Shown here in pieces: positions 1 to 10,451 of a stretch of 64,000 bases of DNA. Each line of letters begins with the position of its first letter. Within the stretch, counting starts at the first letter, position 1. The notes beneath the pieces were generated by a model that saw only the letters and a program-made list of their open reading frames with translations, was not told where the DNA came from and made no database searches. Source of the stretch: Ailurus styani (taxonomy: Eukaryota > Chordata > Mammalia > Carnivora > Ailuridae); assembly GCA_002007465.1 (NCBI GenBank), contig LNAC01000689.1, positions 1,089,993-1,153,992 of the forward strand, in the 5' to 3' direction. The translations under genes and the position numbers were made by a program.

Positions 1-190
1 TATTTTTCCATATCTCCTGTTTGGATCTTCGGTAATCATCTTCATCCTTCAACTATGGTGTTCTTCAAAGTGTGTTAATTCTTGGTTTATTCTCTAAGGA
101 AGGGCCTACAGTGTTTATTTTTTTTAAGGGCCTAAAATTACCTTCATAAATAAGATGATTGCAAGCCAAATTCTGATGTCAAATAATATT
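1..190. other. non-coding sequence left of duplication copy A
   Basis: AT-rich sequence with no exon, repeat or motif I recognise. It does not align by eye to the sequence left of copy B, which places the left edge of the duplication near 190. Confidence 0.4.
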
Positions 191-368
191 TTTAGTATGA
201 TTTCTTGTGGTTTATAAATTGATTTTGAGCTTATATGATTTGTAATACTGATTTTATTACACTCAAAGGGAAATGTCCAGAAAAACTCTTATTTTTGTAG
301 AAGCTTAAATCTTACAAAAATATTGTTTTATATCCTTTTCTGCAATCTTACATATAAATTTCTTCCTT

Positions 369-556
369 TTTTTTTTTAAGATTACTTATTTATTTGACAG
401 AGAGGAAGAGAATAAGCAGGGGGAGGGGCAAAAGGAGAGGGAGAGGCAGGCTCCTCCCTGAGCAGGGAGCCCAATGGAGGGCTCAGTCCCACCATCCTGG
501 GATCATGACCTGAGCCAAAGGCAGACACCCAATGACTGAGCTACCCAGGCGCCCCT
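369..556 (-). mobile_element. CAN-SINE
   Basis: Poly(T) at the left, 'tatttatttgacagag', then the conserved 'tgacctgagcc' segment and the reversed head 'cccaggcgcccc'. This is a reverse-orientation Carnivora tRNA-Lys SINE. The insert is in an intron or flank of copy A. Confidence 0.9.
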
Positions 557-703
557 TACATAAAAATTTCTTAAAATTAGCAGTTTTCCATGAAAGATAA
601 ATTACTGATTTTAAATCTCTCTTGAAATATATTTGGAAACTTGTTTTTGATTTATTACTCAAAATGATGATTACATTAGAGATACTACTTTTTTCTTTCT
701 CAG

Positions 704-803
704 ATGTTTTCTGTGTGAATCCACCCAGAGTGAAAAAAATGCTATCACATTAAATGAGATGCATAGGTATCTACCTGGTCAGAGAGTATGTTATGAATGC
801 ATC
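704..803 (+). pseudogene. dead SCR18-like exon of copy A (CFH/CFHR)
   Basis: A good acceptor (ttctttctcag, ending at 703) opens a sushi/SCR domain start reading D-V-F-C-V-N-P-P. This matches the start of factor H SCR18, the domain before the C-terminal SCR19-20 pair. After about 12 codons the frame is broken by an indel; the original frame continues one base over as N-A-I-T-L-N-E-M and later Y-E-C. The homology stops after 'gaatgcatc' near 803, where the sequence jumps to what is intron in copy B (46890). The second half of the domain, including cysteines 3 and 4 and the conserved Trp, plus the donor site, is deleted. The exon cannot be used. Family identity is clear from the PP motif, cysteine placement and the paralogous exon at 45564. 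Confidence 0.8.
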
Positions 804-807
804 AAAA

Positions 808-1230
808 TTCATTTTTTTCAGACTGAATTAAGTAATGTAGTATATTTGTTTCATGAAAGATTTGGCCAGATTAAAAGAACAGTTGGAATCATGGAAATTT
901 ACCTATCTTAAGCATCAAGACACTCAGTTATTTTCTGAGGAACATATGTATTAAAGCTACCTTAAGTACATTTGTCAACCCAAGAAATTCCACTTTGAGA
1001 CATGGAATAGGCAGCTAGGGTATGGTCATAGAAGGTGATATAAATTTGGGCTTCTTCAGCATGTGGATTATAGTTCAAGGTAGCTTACTAGCTAAGTTTA
1101 TCCAGGGAATTAGTGTGTACAGAAAAGAAAGTCTGAGAACCAGTCATAGGACTCTCTAGTATTTAGAGTTCAGGAAATAAAGGGAACCAACAAAGGCGAT
1201 ATTATATTAGCTACTGGTAGTATTTCTTTC
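808..1230 (+). other. intron of copy A, no feature
   Basis: Homologous to 46915-47320 in copy B. No exon, no open frame with SCR cysteines, no recognisable repeat. Confidence 0.5.
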
Positions 1231-1410
1231 TTTCTTTTTTTTTAAGGATTTTTATTTATTTATTTGACAGAGAGAGAGGGATCACAAGTAGGCAGAGAGG
1301 CAGGCAGAGAGAGAGGGAAGCAGGCTCTCTGCTCAGCCCCGCCCAGGACCCTGGGATCATGACCTGAGCCGAAGGCAGAGGCTTAACCCACTGAGCCACC
1401 CAGGCGCCCC
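1231..1410 (-). mobile_element. CAN-SINE
   Basis: Reverse-orientation Carnivora SINE: 'tttttttttaaggattttt', CT/GA-rich arm, 'gatcatgacctgagccgaag' and head 'ccacccaggcgcccc'. Absent from the equivalent point of copy B, so it is younger than the duplication. Confidence 0.9.
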
Positions 1411-1429
1411 CTGCCGCTGGTAGTATTTT

Positions 1430-3210
1430 CAAATCAACTTTTGCCTGGTGTATGTATTTTCCAATCTTTTACTTTGAGCCCACCTATGTCTTCATGTTCG
1501 AAGTCAGTTTCTTTTACATGCCATATAGTTGGGTCTTGTTTATGTGTCTACCCTGCCACTTTCACTCTTTTAACTGACATATTTAAACCATTTACACAGG
1601 GACGACTGGGTGGTTTAATTGATTAAGCATTTGCCTTCAGCTCAGGTCACGATCTCAGGGTCCTGGGATCAAGTCCAGCGACAGGCTCCTTGGTCAGCGG
1701 GGAGACTGCTTCTCCCTCTGCCTCTGCCTGCCGCTCCCCCTGCTTGTGCTCTTCTCTCTTTCTCTGACAAATAGATAAATAAAATCTTTTAAAAAATAAA
1801 CCACTTACACATAAAGTAATTACTGATATATTAGGGGCTGTGTCAGCCTTTTTATTTTTTGGTTCATGTGTTTCCTCTCTTTCTCATTCCTGTTTTCTTG
1901 CCTTCCCTGTGGATTTTTGGAATATTTAAAAATCATTTTGTTTTGATATATCAACACTGTTTTTGAACAGATCTCTTTGTATAGTTTTATTAGTGTTGCT
2001 GGCAGTATGAAGATGCACAAATATAGCTTACCAACCCCCCCATTGGCATTTTACCACATCAAGTGAAATGTGGGAACCTTGCTTCCATTTAAATCTATTT
2101 ACTTTTCACACATTTTTAACATAAAGCTCTTAAGTATTTCCTCTGCATATAATGAGCACCACATTAAATTATATAATTTTACACAAACAGCAAACATAAT
2201 AAACTCATTAGGAAAAAGAGAGTATATTACATTCACCCCCATTTCTATTCCATTGGGTTTTTTTTCTTCTTTCCTGAGGTCTCTATCCTTCTATTATCTT
2301 TTCCTTTTAACTTGAAGAATTCCTTGAGCAATTCTTTAAGAACAGGTCTGCTGCAGACAAATTGTTTCCCTTTGTCTCAGAATGTCTTCATTTCACCCTT
2401 AAATCCTACAAGATAGTATCTCCGCGTATAGAATTTGGGTTTGACAGTTCTTGTCTTCCAGAACTTGAGAGGTGTTGTCACTTCTTTCTGGCTCGGGGTG
2501 ACAGGTGAAAACCCCACGAACGTTGGAATCCTCTTTCCCCCATAGGTTTGTAGAATTTCTGCCTTACTGCTTTTGATATATATTTTTTTTCCTTTTCTCA
2601 GTAGTTTTCAGCAGTTTGATTACAATGTATCTTGTCATGATTTTCTTTAGGTTTATCCTCTTCAGCCTTTTTAATGTGTAGGTTTATGCCTTATGCCCAA
2701 TTTGGGGAATTTTCAGCCATTATTTTTGGAAGTTGTTTTGTTGTTGTTTTAATCCCCAACCTCTTTCTTTTCTCTTCCTGGGTATCCAGTCTTTTGCTAT
2801 CTTACCACAGGTCCTTGAAGTCTATCTACTTTTTGTTGTTGTTTTCAGTCTATTTTCAAAGTGAATAACCTGTATTCTATATTTAAGTTTGTGTATTCTT
2901 CTGTCATCTGAGATCTACATCTGAGCCCATCCAGTAGGTTTCTAAAAAATTTTATTATATTTCTCAGTTCTATAGTTCCTATTGAATTTTTAAAAACCAT
3001 TGTCAAAAAATTCCAGTATCTGTGTCATCTTAGTGTGGTCTTCTGTTGATTTCCTTTCCCTTTTTAGACATTTCTGGTCCTTGGTATGATGAATGATTTT
3101 CAATTATATTCTGGACATTTTGGGTATTGCGTGTTAAGATTTTGGATTTTACTGAAGTCTTTTATTTATCTGGCCCCCATTACTACCATGCAGGGTTAAG
3201 TCTAAGCTCT
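1430..3210 (-). mobile_element. old LINE-1 fragment(s), copy A
   Basis: Reverse-complement L1 sequence of an old (L1M-like) type: 'gccatatagttgggtcttgtt' (ORF2 5' side), 'cttgagcaattctttaagaacaggtctgct' type ORF1/5' sequence, and 'attctggacattttgggtattg' near the 5' end. It is heavily mutated with no open ORF. The same fragment lies at 47320-49480, so insertion predates the duplication. A forward SINE interrupts it at 1598. Confidence 0.65.
1598..1797 (+). mobile_element. CAN-SINE
   Basis: Forward Carnivora SINE with degenerate head 'gggacgactgggtggttt', central 'gcctt-cagctcaggtcacgatctcaggg' region and an AAATAAATAAAATCTTTT tail. It is absent from copy B at the matching position. Confidence 0.88.
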
Positions 3211-4080
3211 GCACTTGGCCTCCGTGGATCAAGGTGGGGAGAGGTGTGATCTAATGTTTCTTCTATGATATTTTTCTGAGATAATTTAAATATTGTAAAA
3301 AAATGTTTGTTTTGCTAGATTACTCCTTTCCTGTGGCCTTTGTCTAAAGACACAAAGGAAATTCTTGGGAGGTTTTTTTTTTTTGTTTTTTTTTTGTTTT
3401 TTTTTGCTTGAACTTGGTACCATTTCTGGGTTGCAGTCTTCTTCAGTACCTAGTCCAGGGTCCATAGAAGGCAAAATGAGAAACGAAATAATTCACCGCA
3501 GTGTGATTCTTTGAATTCTGAGGTCCTTGAAAGATTGACTTCTTGTCTACATCTCTCATAGTCTCTCATGTTGGATTTTGACAATACATTCAGGATTTTT
3601 AGTTATACTTAGCAGAAGGAATAAGCAGACATGTTCTTACCTCATCTTGCCCAGAACAGGAGCCAGCAGTTCCCTTTCACATTATACAAATGTGTAATTC
3701 TTTGAATTTTATTAAAGTTGATGTTTCTTTTGTAATAAACATGAAAATAAATAATGTGTAGAGATCCAATGTAGTGTATGCTGAAGTGTGTTGTATACAG
3801 CAAGAAAGTTTCTATGTTTATATTACCTACCCATCTATCCAGCATTTATTCACAAAGAAAAACATTTTTAATATCACAATACTGCAAAGCAGACATATTT
3901 GTTAATGCTTCTGTGTGCTTTCATGTGGAATAAAAAAGGGCTTCAACATGTGCTTTTCAGTTTCTGTGATCAAAATTTCTTTAATGAGTCTTTTATGACA
4001 GCAGATATTACAAGTGTTGATATTAGGTATTGTACTATATTTTTTATCACCTTAATCTGTTTTTCTTTGGCCTTTCAATA
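3211..4080 (+). other. intron 5' of the SCR19-like exon, copy A
   Basis: Homologous to 49480-50400, but without the L1 present there at 49695. It contains a T-rich run at 3370-3405. No exon seen. Confidence 0.5.
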
Positions 4081-4100
4081 ATGTCTTCTAAACTCTAAAG

Positions 4101-4274
4101 GAAAATGTGGACCACCTCCACCTATCAACAATGGAGACATTACCTCATTCCCATTGCAAGCTTATGCTCCAGGATCATCAGTTGAGTACCAATGCCAGGC
4201 CTTGTATGTACTTCAGGGAAACAGAAATGTAATATGTAGTAATGGACAGTGGTCGAAACCACCAAAATGCTTAG
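4101..4274 (+). CDS. SCR19-like exon, copy A (CFH/CFHR family), altered acceptor
   Basis: This encodes a complete sushi/CCP domain like factor H SCR19, which with SCR20 binds C3b/C3d and cell-surface glycans. It reads [13 protein letters not shown] near the start, then [13 protein letters not shown] and P-P-K-C, so all four cysteines and the Trp are present. The donor is g|gtaaat at 4274/4275, phase 1. The acceptor used by the paralogue at 50413 (ctag) is 'ctaa' here (4090-4091). The next AG is at 4099-4100, nine bases in, and using it keeps the frame and the phase (174 nt) while removing three N-terminal linker codons. I placed the start there. The domain is open, so either this exon is still spliced through the shifted AG or it belongs to a recently silenced gene. 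The gene body lies left of the window; it could be CFH itself or a CFHR. Confidence 0.7.
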
Positions 4275-4718
4275 GTAAATATTTTAATGTTCTTATGGAT
4301 CCTGGGAAAATCACTGTGCTGAATATGATGTTTTGCTATTTATAATAGAATTTTCATGGATTAACAGTCATTCTGTTGAATGCTTGGCTATCAAATATTA
4401 ATATGTGAAGAAATAAAGTTTGAAAAATTCTTGTTCAGGCAGCAAAACATTCTTTAATTCATAATTTAATTCATAATTGACATGAATCTTTGATTATAAT
4501 GCTTAATGATTGCAAACTAAACACAGTACCTCATTTTTACATGATTCATTGCTTAAAATGATTTAAATCTGCATGATGGATTTTCAGTCAGTTGGTTTAG
4601 AAAAGATTTCGAGAATGAAGCCCTGAACCAGTGTGGAAGATTCCACTTGAAAGTCCAAAGTTCTGGGGAAAATATTTATTTACTACTTAATGTTTTTTGT
4701 TCATTTTTGTACTTTCAG
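4275..4718 (+). other. intron between the last two exons, copy A
   Basis: A 444-bp intron, GT at 4275 and AG at 4717-4718. It is closely homologous to the 452-bp intron at 50597-51048. No other content. Confidence 0.75.
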
Positions 4719-4915
4719 GTCCATGCGTGCTATCAGAAGAAATAATGAGAATGTATAACATACAGTTACGGTGGAGTAGTACGAAACACATTTCTGCAGG
4801 TGCAGGGGATATTGTTGAATTTGAATGTCAACATGGATATCGTAGAAAGACACCACTTCATACATTCCGAGCAACCTGTCAGGAAGGGAAATTGACATAT
4901 CCTGTTTGTGGATAA
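4719..4915 (+). CDS. SCR20-like terminal exon, copy A (CFH/CFHR family)
   Basis: The last exon of a factor H family gene, with acceptor tttgtactttcag ending at 4718 in phase 1. The domain reads G-P-C-V-L-S-E-E-I-M, then I-Q-L-R-W, F-E-C-Q-H-G-Y, A-T-C-Q-E-G-K-L and P-V-C-G-stop. All four SCR cysteines are present. In human CFH the loop between the 'LRW' and the second cysteine (Y-S-R-T-G) contributes to sialic acid and C3d recognition. Here that loop reads S-A-G-A-G, while the paralogue at 51049 keeps Y-S-R-T-G. The protein ends one residue after the last cysteine, two shorter than the human CFH ending. A poly(A) signal follows at 4941. The exon is intact; whether the gene is expressed depends on the altered upstream acceptor and on exons outside the window. 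Confidence 0.75.
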
Positions 4916-4940
4916 AATGATTGTTAAAATGCTGTCCTAA

Positions 4941-4946
4941 AATAAA
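4941..4946 (+). promoter_or_regulatory. AATAAA poly(A) signal, copy A
   Basis: AATAAA lies 26 bases after the stop codon of the terminal SCR exon. It corresponds to ATTAAA at 51273 in copy B. Confidence 0.6.
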
Positions 4947-5102
4947 AATATGTGTACGTATTCAGAGTTTTTCATTATTAATCTAATTCTCCGTTTAGTT
5001 TTTCAAGTATTTACTAATTTTTATTCACAGGTCAGAATATGTGTTTAGTATTATGTGGGTGGTGTAATTATAATCTAAGAGACAAGTGAATCACTTCTTT
5101 TT

Positions 5103-5269
5103 TTGGTGGGAGCCAATAAATATTTTTAAAACCAGGTATAATGTGGGAAATAAACAATTTAAGTTAAATAACAAATGGAATCATGTCTAGGTCAATTCCT
5201 GGCACATAGTAAGCCTCAGTTAGGGTCTATTGAATGGATACACATGTATCCAGGTCTCACATATGCTCC
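5103..5269 (+). other. copy-A-only sequence after the terminal exon
   Basis: Copy B passes directly from 'aatcacttctt' to 'aaaagcaccacatta' (51435). Everything from about 5103 to 8594 is extra here. This first part is unclassified, apart from a short 'cctggcacatagtaag' phrase reminiscent of old MIR/L2-type repeats. Confidence 0.35.
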
Positions 5270-5640
5270 ATTAAAAAATAAATCCAAGGAATGGGGAGCT
5301 TTTCGTCAAAGAGTACAGACTACAGGTATAAGATGATTAAGTTCTGGGAGTTCAATGTACAGTGTGATGGTTTTAGTTAACAAAAGAGTATTATATATTT
5401 AAAAGTTGTTAAGAGAGTAGATCATACATGTTCTCGCCACACACAAAAATGGTAATTATATAAAGTGATAGAAATGTTAATTAGTCTTATGGTAATCATT
5501 TAGTGCTGTATGTGTGTATCAAATCATCACGTTGTACAGCTTGAGTTTACAGAATGTTATTTGTAAATTATATCTTATTAAAGTTGGAAAAATATTACAT
5601 TAAAATATTTAATGAATAAACAAAAAGAATAAAAATAAAT
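5270..5640 (+). mobile_element. old LINE-1 3' end
   Basis: Forward L1M-type 3' untranslated sequence: 'gagagtagatcatacatgtt', 'gtatcaaatcatcacgttgt' and 'caattat-atctcaataaag'-like ending, followed by an A-rich stretch. No coding capacity. Confidence 0.55.
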
Positions 5641-5769
5641 CAGTATTTTCCTTGATAGCTTAGACCTTTGGTACTCTAGCAGATAATTATTGAAGTGTAT
5701 GTATGCTTAGAGCATGCATTTACAGGAAGTTATACTCTCATTTGAATCTATTTGATATTTTAATTTTTA

Positions 5770-7143
5770 AATTATTTTTTAGTATTATGTTCAATTAGCC
5801 AGGATATAGTACATCATTAGTTTTTAATGTACTGTTCAATGATTCACTAGTTGTGTATAACACCTATTGCTCATCACCACATGTGCCCTCCTTAATACCC
5901 ATCACCCAGCTACTCCATCTCCCCATCCCCTTGCCTTCTGTAACCCTCAGTTTGGTTCCCAGAATCCAGAGTCTCCCAGGGTTTGTCTCCCTCTCTGGTT
6001 TCTTCCCATTCAGTTTTCCCTCCCTTCCCCTGTGGTCCTCCGCTCTCTTCCTTATGTTCCGCATATGAGTGAAACCATATGACAATTGTCTTTCTCTGCT
6101 TGACTTATTTCACTTAGCACAATCCCCTCCAGTTCCATCCATGTCGATGCAAATGGTGGGCATTCATCTTTTCTGATGGCTGAGTAATATTCCATTGTAT
6201 ATATGAACCACATCTTCTTTATTTATTCATCTTTTGAAGGGCATCTCTTGGCTTCTTCCACAGTTTGGGGATCGTACACATTGCTGCTATAAACATTGGG
6301 GGGCATATGGCCCTTTTCATGACATCTATATTCTTGTGGTAAATACCTAGTAGTGCAATTGCTGGGTTGTAGGGTAGCTCTATTTTTAACACCTTGAGGA
6401 ACCTCCATACTGTCTTCCAGAGTGGCTGTACCAGCTTGCATTCCCATCAACACTGTAAGACGTTTCCCTTTTCTCCACAGCCTTGCCAACACTTGTTTCC
6501 TGTCTTGTTAATTTTTGCCATTCTAACTGGTATAAGGTGGTATCTCATTGTGGTTTTGATTTGTATTTCCCTGATGGCTAGTGATGAACATTTTTCATGT
6601 GTCTGTTAGTGATCTGTATGTCTTCTTTGGAGAAGTGTCTGTTCATGTCTTCTGCCCATTTATTGACTGGATTATTTGTTTTTTGGGCGTTGAATTTGAG
6701 AAGTTCTTTTAGATCTTGGATACTAGCCCTTTATTCGTAATGTCATTTGCAAATATCTTCTCCCATTCCATGGGTTGCCTCTTAGTTTTGTTGACTGTTT
6801 CCTTCACTGTGAAAAAGCTTTTTATCTTGATGAAGTCCTAAAAGTTCATTTTTGCTTTTGTTTCCCTTGCCTTTAGAGACATGTCTTGAAAGAGGTTGCT
6901 GTGGTGAATGTTGAAGAAGTTACTGCCTATGTTCCCTTCTAGGATTTGGATGGATTCCTGTCTCACATTGAAGCCTTTCATCCATTTTGAGCTTATCTTT
7001 GTGTGTGGTGTAAGAGAATGGTCCAATTTTCCCAGCATAATTTATTGAAGAGACTGTCTTTTTTCCCGTGGACATTCTTTCCTGATTTGTTGAAGATTAG
7101 TTGACCATAGAGTTGAGGGTCCATTTCTGGGGTCTCTGTACTG
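5770..7143 (-). mobile_element. twin-primed LINE-1, 3' part (antisense)
   Basis: Reverse-complement carnivore L1: 3' UTR end at the left, then ORF2 C-terminal sequence up to the point encoding the peptide before '...MDPQLYGQL'. At 7143 the orientation flips and the neighbouring RT segment is on the + strand (7144-8425). The breakpoint in ORF2 abuts the far end of the inverted part to within about 20 bases, as expected of twin priming. Absent from copy B. Confidence 0.85.
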
Positions 7144-8425
7144 TTCCACTGAGTCCAGGGCCAGATGGCTTCCCAGGGAAATTCTACCAAACATTTAAAG
7201 AAGAAATCATACATATTCTACTGAAGCTGTTCCAAAAACTAGTAATGGAAGGAAAACTTCCAAACCTCTTCTATGAGGCCAGAATTACCTTGACCCCCAA
7301 ACCAGACAAAGACCCCATCAAAAAGGAGAATTACAGACCAATATCTCTGATGAATGTGGATGCCAAAATACTCAACAAGATCCCAGCCAATAGGTTTCAA
7401 CAGTACATTGAAAGGACTATTCACCACAACCAGGTGGGGTTTATTCCTGGGATGCAAGGGTGGTTCAACGTTTGCAAACCAATCAGTGTGATAGATCACA
7501 TATACAAAAGAAGAGACAAGAATCATATGATCCTCTCAATTGGTACAGAAAAAGCATTTGACAAAATACAGCATCCTTTCCTGATTAAAACTCTTCAAAA
7601 TATAGGGATAGGAAGAACATACCTCAATATCATAAAAGCCATCTATGAAAAGCCCACAGTGAATATCATTCTCAATGGGGAAAAACTGAGAGCTTTTCCC
7701 TTAAGGTCAGGAACATGACGGGGATGCCCACTCTCACCAGTTTTATTCATTGTGGTACTAGAAGTCCTAGCCTCAGCAATCAGACAACAAAAAGAAATAA
7801 AAGGCATTCAATTGGCAAAGAAGAAGTCAAACCCTTTCTCTTCATAGATGACATGATACTTTATGTGAAAAACCCAAAAGACTACACCCCCAAATTACTA
7901 GAACTCATACAGCAATTCAGCAACACGGCAGGATACAAAATCAATGTACAGAAATCAGTTGCATTTCTATACACTGAAAGTGTGAGTGAAGAAACTAAAG
8001 AGTCGATTACATTTGGAACAGCACTAAAACCCATAAGATAACTAGGAATAAACCTAACCAAAGATCTATACTCTTAGAAAGTACAGAACACTTATGAAAG
8101 AAACTGAGGAAGACACAAAGAGATGGAAAAACATTCCATGCTCATGGTTTGGAAGAATAAACATTGTGAAAATGTCTGTGCTGCCCAGAGCAATCTACAC
8201 TTTCAATGCAATCCCTATCAAAATACCATTGACATTTTTCACAGAGCTGTAACAAACAATCCTAAAATTTCTGTGGAACCAGAAAAGACCCTGGATCAGC
8301 AGGAGATTGTTGAAAAAGAAAACCAGAGCCAGGGGAGTCACAATGCCTGACTTCAAGCTATATTACAAAGCTGTGATCATCAAGACAGCACGGTATTGGC
8401 ACAAAACCAAATGCACCGTATTAGG
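7144..8425 (+). mobile_element. twin-primed LINE-1, inverted 5' part (ORF2 RT domain, sense)
   Basis: Sense L1 ORF2 covering the reverse transcriptase domain: S-P-G-P-D-G-F-P-G at 7150, R-P-I-S-L-M-N at 7340, and the catalytic box as F-I-D-D near 7845 (usual F-A-D-D, so the Ala is changed). It ends at Y-W-H-K near 8400. Frameshifts near 7720 and 8040 break the frame, so it is inactive. The SINE at 8426 caps the distal end. Confidence 0.85.
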
Positions 8426-8597
8426 GGTGCCTGGGTGCCTCAGTGGGATAGGTATGATCTCAGGGTCCTGGGATCAAGTCCCATCTCATTTCTCTGCTCA
8501 GTGGGGAGTCTGCTTCTCCTTCTCCCTCTTCCCCTCCCCCCACTAGTCATGCACTCTCTCTCTCCCCCTCTCAAATAAATAAAATCTTTTTAAAAGG
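8426..8597 (+). mobile_element. CAN-SINE
   Basis: Forward SINE with head 'ggggtgcctgggtgcctcag' and A-rich tail 'aaataaataaaatctttt'. It sits exactly between the inverted L1 segment and the point where homology with copy B resumes (8598). Confidence 0.88.
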
Positions 8598-10249
8598 CAC
8601 CACATTAAAATTTGACAAACCGAAATACTATATATCCTATTCATAAACTATCTTGGCAGGAAATTAGGTTCAATCCCTTCAGTGCCTGCTTCTATCCATC
8701 TTTCTCCTAACTTTCTCAAAACTCCTCCCATAATTGCTGAGGGTTCCTGAGACTCTGTTTCTCAGAAGAAATGGGAGAAAATGCTTTTTTGCATCTTCAA
8801 AATATATCATTTCAAAAACACGTAAAACCTAACTAAGTCCTATCTATGTTAGTAATAAGATATAAGTAGTTATCACTTACTTTTGCTTATCTACCAATAG
8901 ATATATATGTACACCAAAAAATTATGAAATGCATGATCTCCTACAAGATGACTCTCCAGCACACATAAAAATTAAATCATAAAGAGAAAGTAGAATCTAA
9001 TTGTGTGCATAACCATCATGACATGAAAAGTGACAAAAAAATCTGTGTTATCAAGTATAAACACACACAAACACACAAAAACATACCCCATGCTTTGAAC
9101 ACCAAATAAATGTTTACAGAACAAAGTCAGCAGAAGTACAATAGAATATTTACAATACCTGTAGTTAGAAATATTAGTGGTCAGAGTTGGTATTTAATTC
9201 CTTAATACTCAACAGTATTCTCCATTTTTTCTATTTTTAGCATATATCACCTTTCGACCAAAAGAGTATATTGTTTTAGAATAAAGATATATTAAATACA
9301 TGTTGAGACTTATGAAAACCTGCTTGGTGATGATCAGCAGATCCAAAAACATTTTCATGATTTTGCTGGTATAAAGGGTTTTGAAAACATTCAATGACAA
9401 CGGTCTGAAATATGAGTTTTATGTTCATACATTTCACATTACATAATTAGTTAAAATCAGTTGACTATAAACATTTTAAGTTTCTACAAAAACATGAAAA
9501 CTTTAAGATGGAAATAAGGATATAAATAATTAAGGTAAAATTTTAAGATGTTATCTTGTTTCTTCATATTGCATCAAGTCAGGTGTCATTCTAAGCATGT
9601 TAACTAACTAGAATTTAAATAAAAATTTCAGGAAAAATAATGAATGAGAAACCTGGCTGTCACTAGTGGAACAAATTTACCTAAATTTAAATCACAAATG
9701 ACCAGCTTTCTCACATTTAAATGGGAAATTATCTTTGCTCTTAATATTAACATTGGTGTATATATTATTTGTCAGAACCTTTCACCTAATGCTTATGGAA
9801 TCTATAACACTTAACCTGCAATTAGTATGGCCAATAACCAATTATTGCATTGTTGGCTGCAAAGTAGTGATTTTTAAAGATCAATTCTATAATTTTTCTG
9901 TGCTTATTCATTGTCATTCTTATGTAAAGATGAGTGTTAATTTTCCAACTCTTTTTAAAACTTCACCTAACAAGTTTTAGTAAATTTTTACTTTTGCTCT
10001 TTAATTTCCAATTTTTGGACTGAGGACTTGATGTAATGGTGATCTTCTATGATGCCATTAAGGATACTTTTCTTTCTTTTTGAAAAATGTATCAGTGTGG
10101 ATTCATGAATTTTTATTCAATTTGTTACAATCAATTATGGTATTATTCTTTGAAGCTTAAGTTATCACAGATTTGGCTAGTGAGTGCTTCTTGCACCTAG
10201 CTCCTGATTGCTTTGTAATATCCCCATTAATCTTTGAGCATTTCTTTTT
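8598..10249 (+). other. downstream flank of copy A
   Basis: Homologous throughout to 51437-53050. It contains a short CA-rich tract at 9060-9085 that is a long (CA)n(CT)n microsatellite in copy B. No exon found. Confidence 0.6.
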
Positions 10250-10353
10250 AAATTATTTTTTATTATTATTAACATATAATGTATTATTTGTTTCAGGGGT
10301 AAGGGTCCGTGATTCATCAGTCTTATACAATATACAGCACTCACCATATTTCT
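10250..10353 (-). mobile_element. very short 5'-truncated LINE-1 tail
   Basis: About 100 bases of reversed L1 3' end ('ttaacatataatgtattatt' then 'ttcaggggt'). It is flanked by a target duplication resembling 'atttctttt'. Copy B at 53040-53065 has the empty site. Confidence 0.75.
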
Positions 10354-10407
10354 TTATAGCACAACACAATGTTCTAGGCTCATGGTATACTTTCCCTATG
10401 GAATGCC

Positions 10408-10451
10408 CATAATCAAAGATGGAAGATGGCAGTCAATACCACGCTGTGTTG
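10408..10451 (+). pseudogene. relic of CFH SCR15 exon, 3' end only
   Basis: The segment reads K-D-G-R-W-Q-S-I-P-R-C-V followed by donor g|gtcagt (10451/10452). From memory of the family this matches the end of human factor H SCR15 (a K-D-G-R-W-Q-S-I-P motif). The 5' three quarters of the exon are missing, because the sequence immediately left belongs to the intergenic flank of the duplicated unit. This marks a rearrangement junction inside an exon. It precedes the SCR16-like exon in the correct CFH order, so this is a fragment of a CFH-like gene. Confidence 0.7.

Larger units (their letters stand above)
190..10407 (+). repeat. segmental duplication, copy A
   Basis: This block is homologous in the same orientation to 44990-53118. 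Shared landmarks, in order, are 'ttcttgtggtttataaatt' near the left edge, the SCR18-like exon (704 vs 45564), an old L1 stretch (1430-3210 vs 47320-49480), the SCR19-like exon (4101 vs 50414), the SCR20-like exon (4719 vs 51049), and the downstream flank beginning 'caccacattaaaa' (8600 vs 51439). Copy A alone contains 5103-8594 (old L1 3' end, twin-primed L1 and SINE) and a 100-bp L1 tail at 10250. It lacks the 3' half of the SCR18-like exon and the BUD31 retrocopy. Both breakpoints are visible; the right one is sharp, at 10407-10415. Confidence 0.85.

Noticed and set aside
7101..8041. Open frames of 205 and 108 codons with reverse transcriptase similarity
   Set aside because: They are pieces of LINE-1 ORF2 inside the twin-primed element, frameshifted and with an altered catalytic box; not a host gene or retron.
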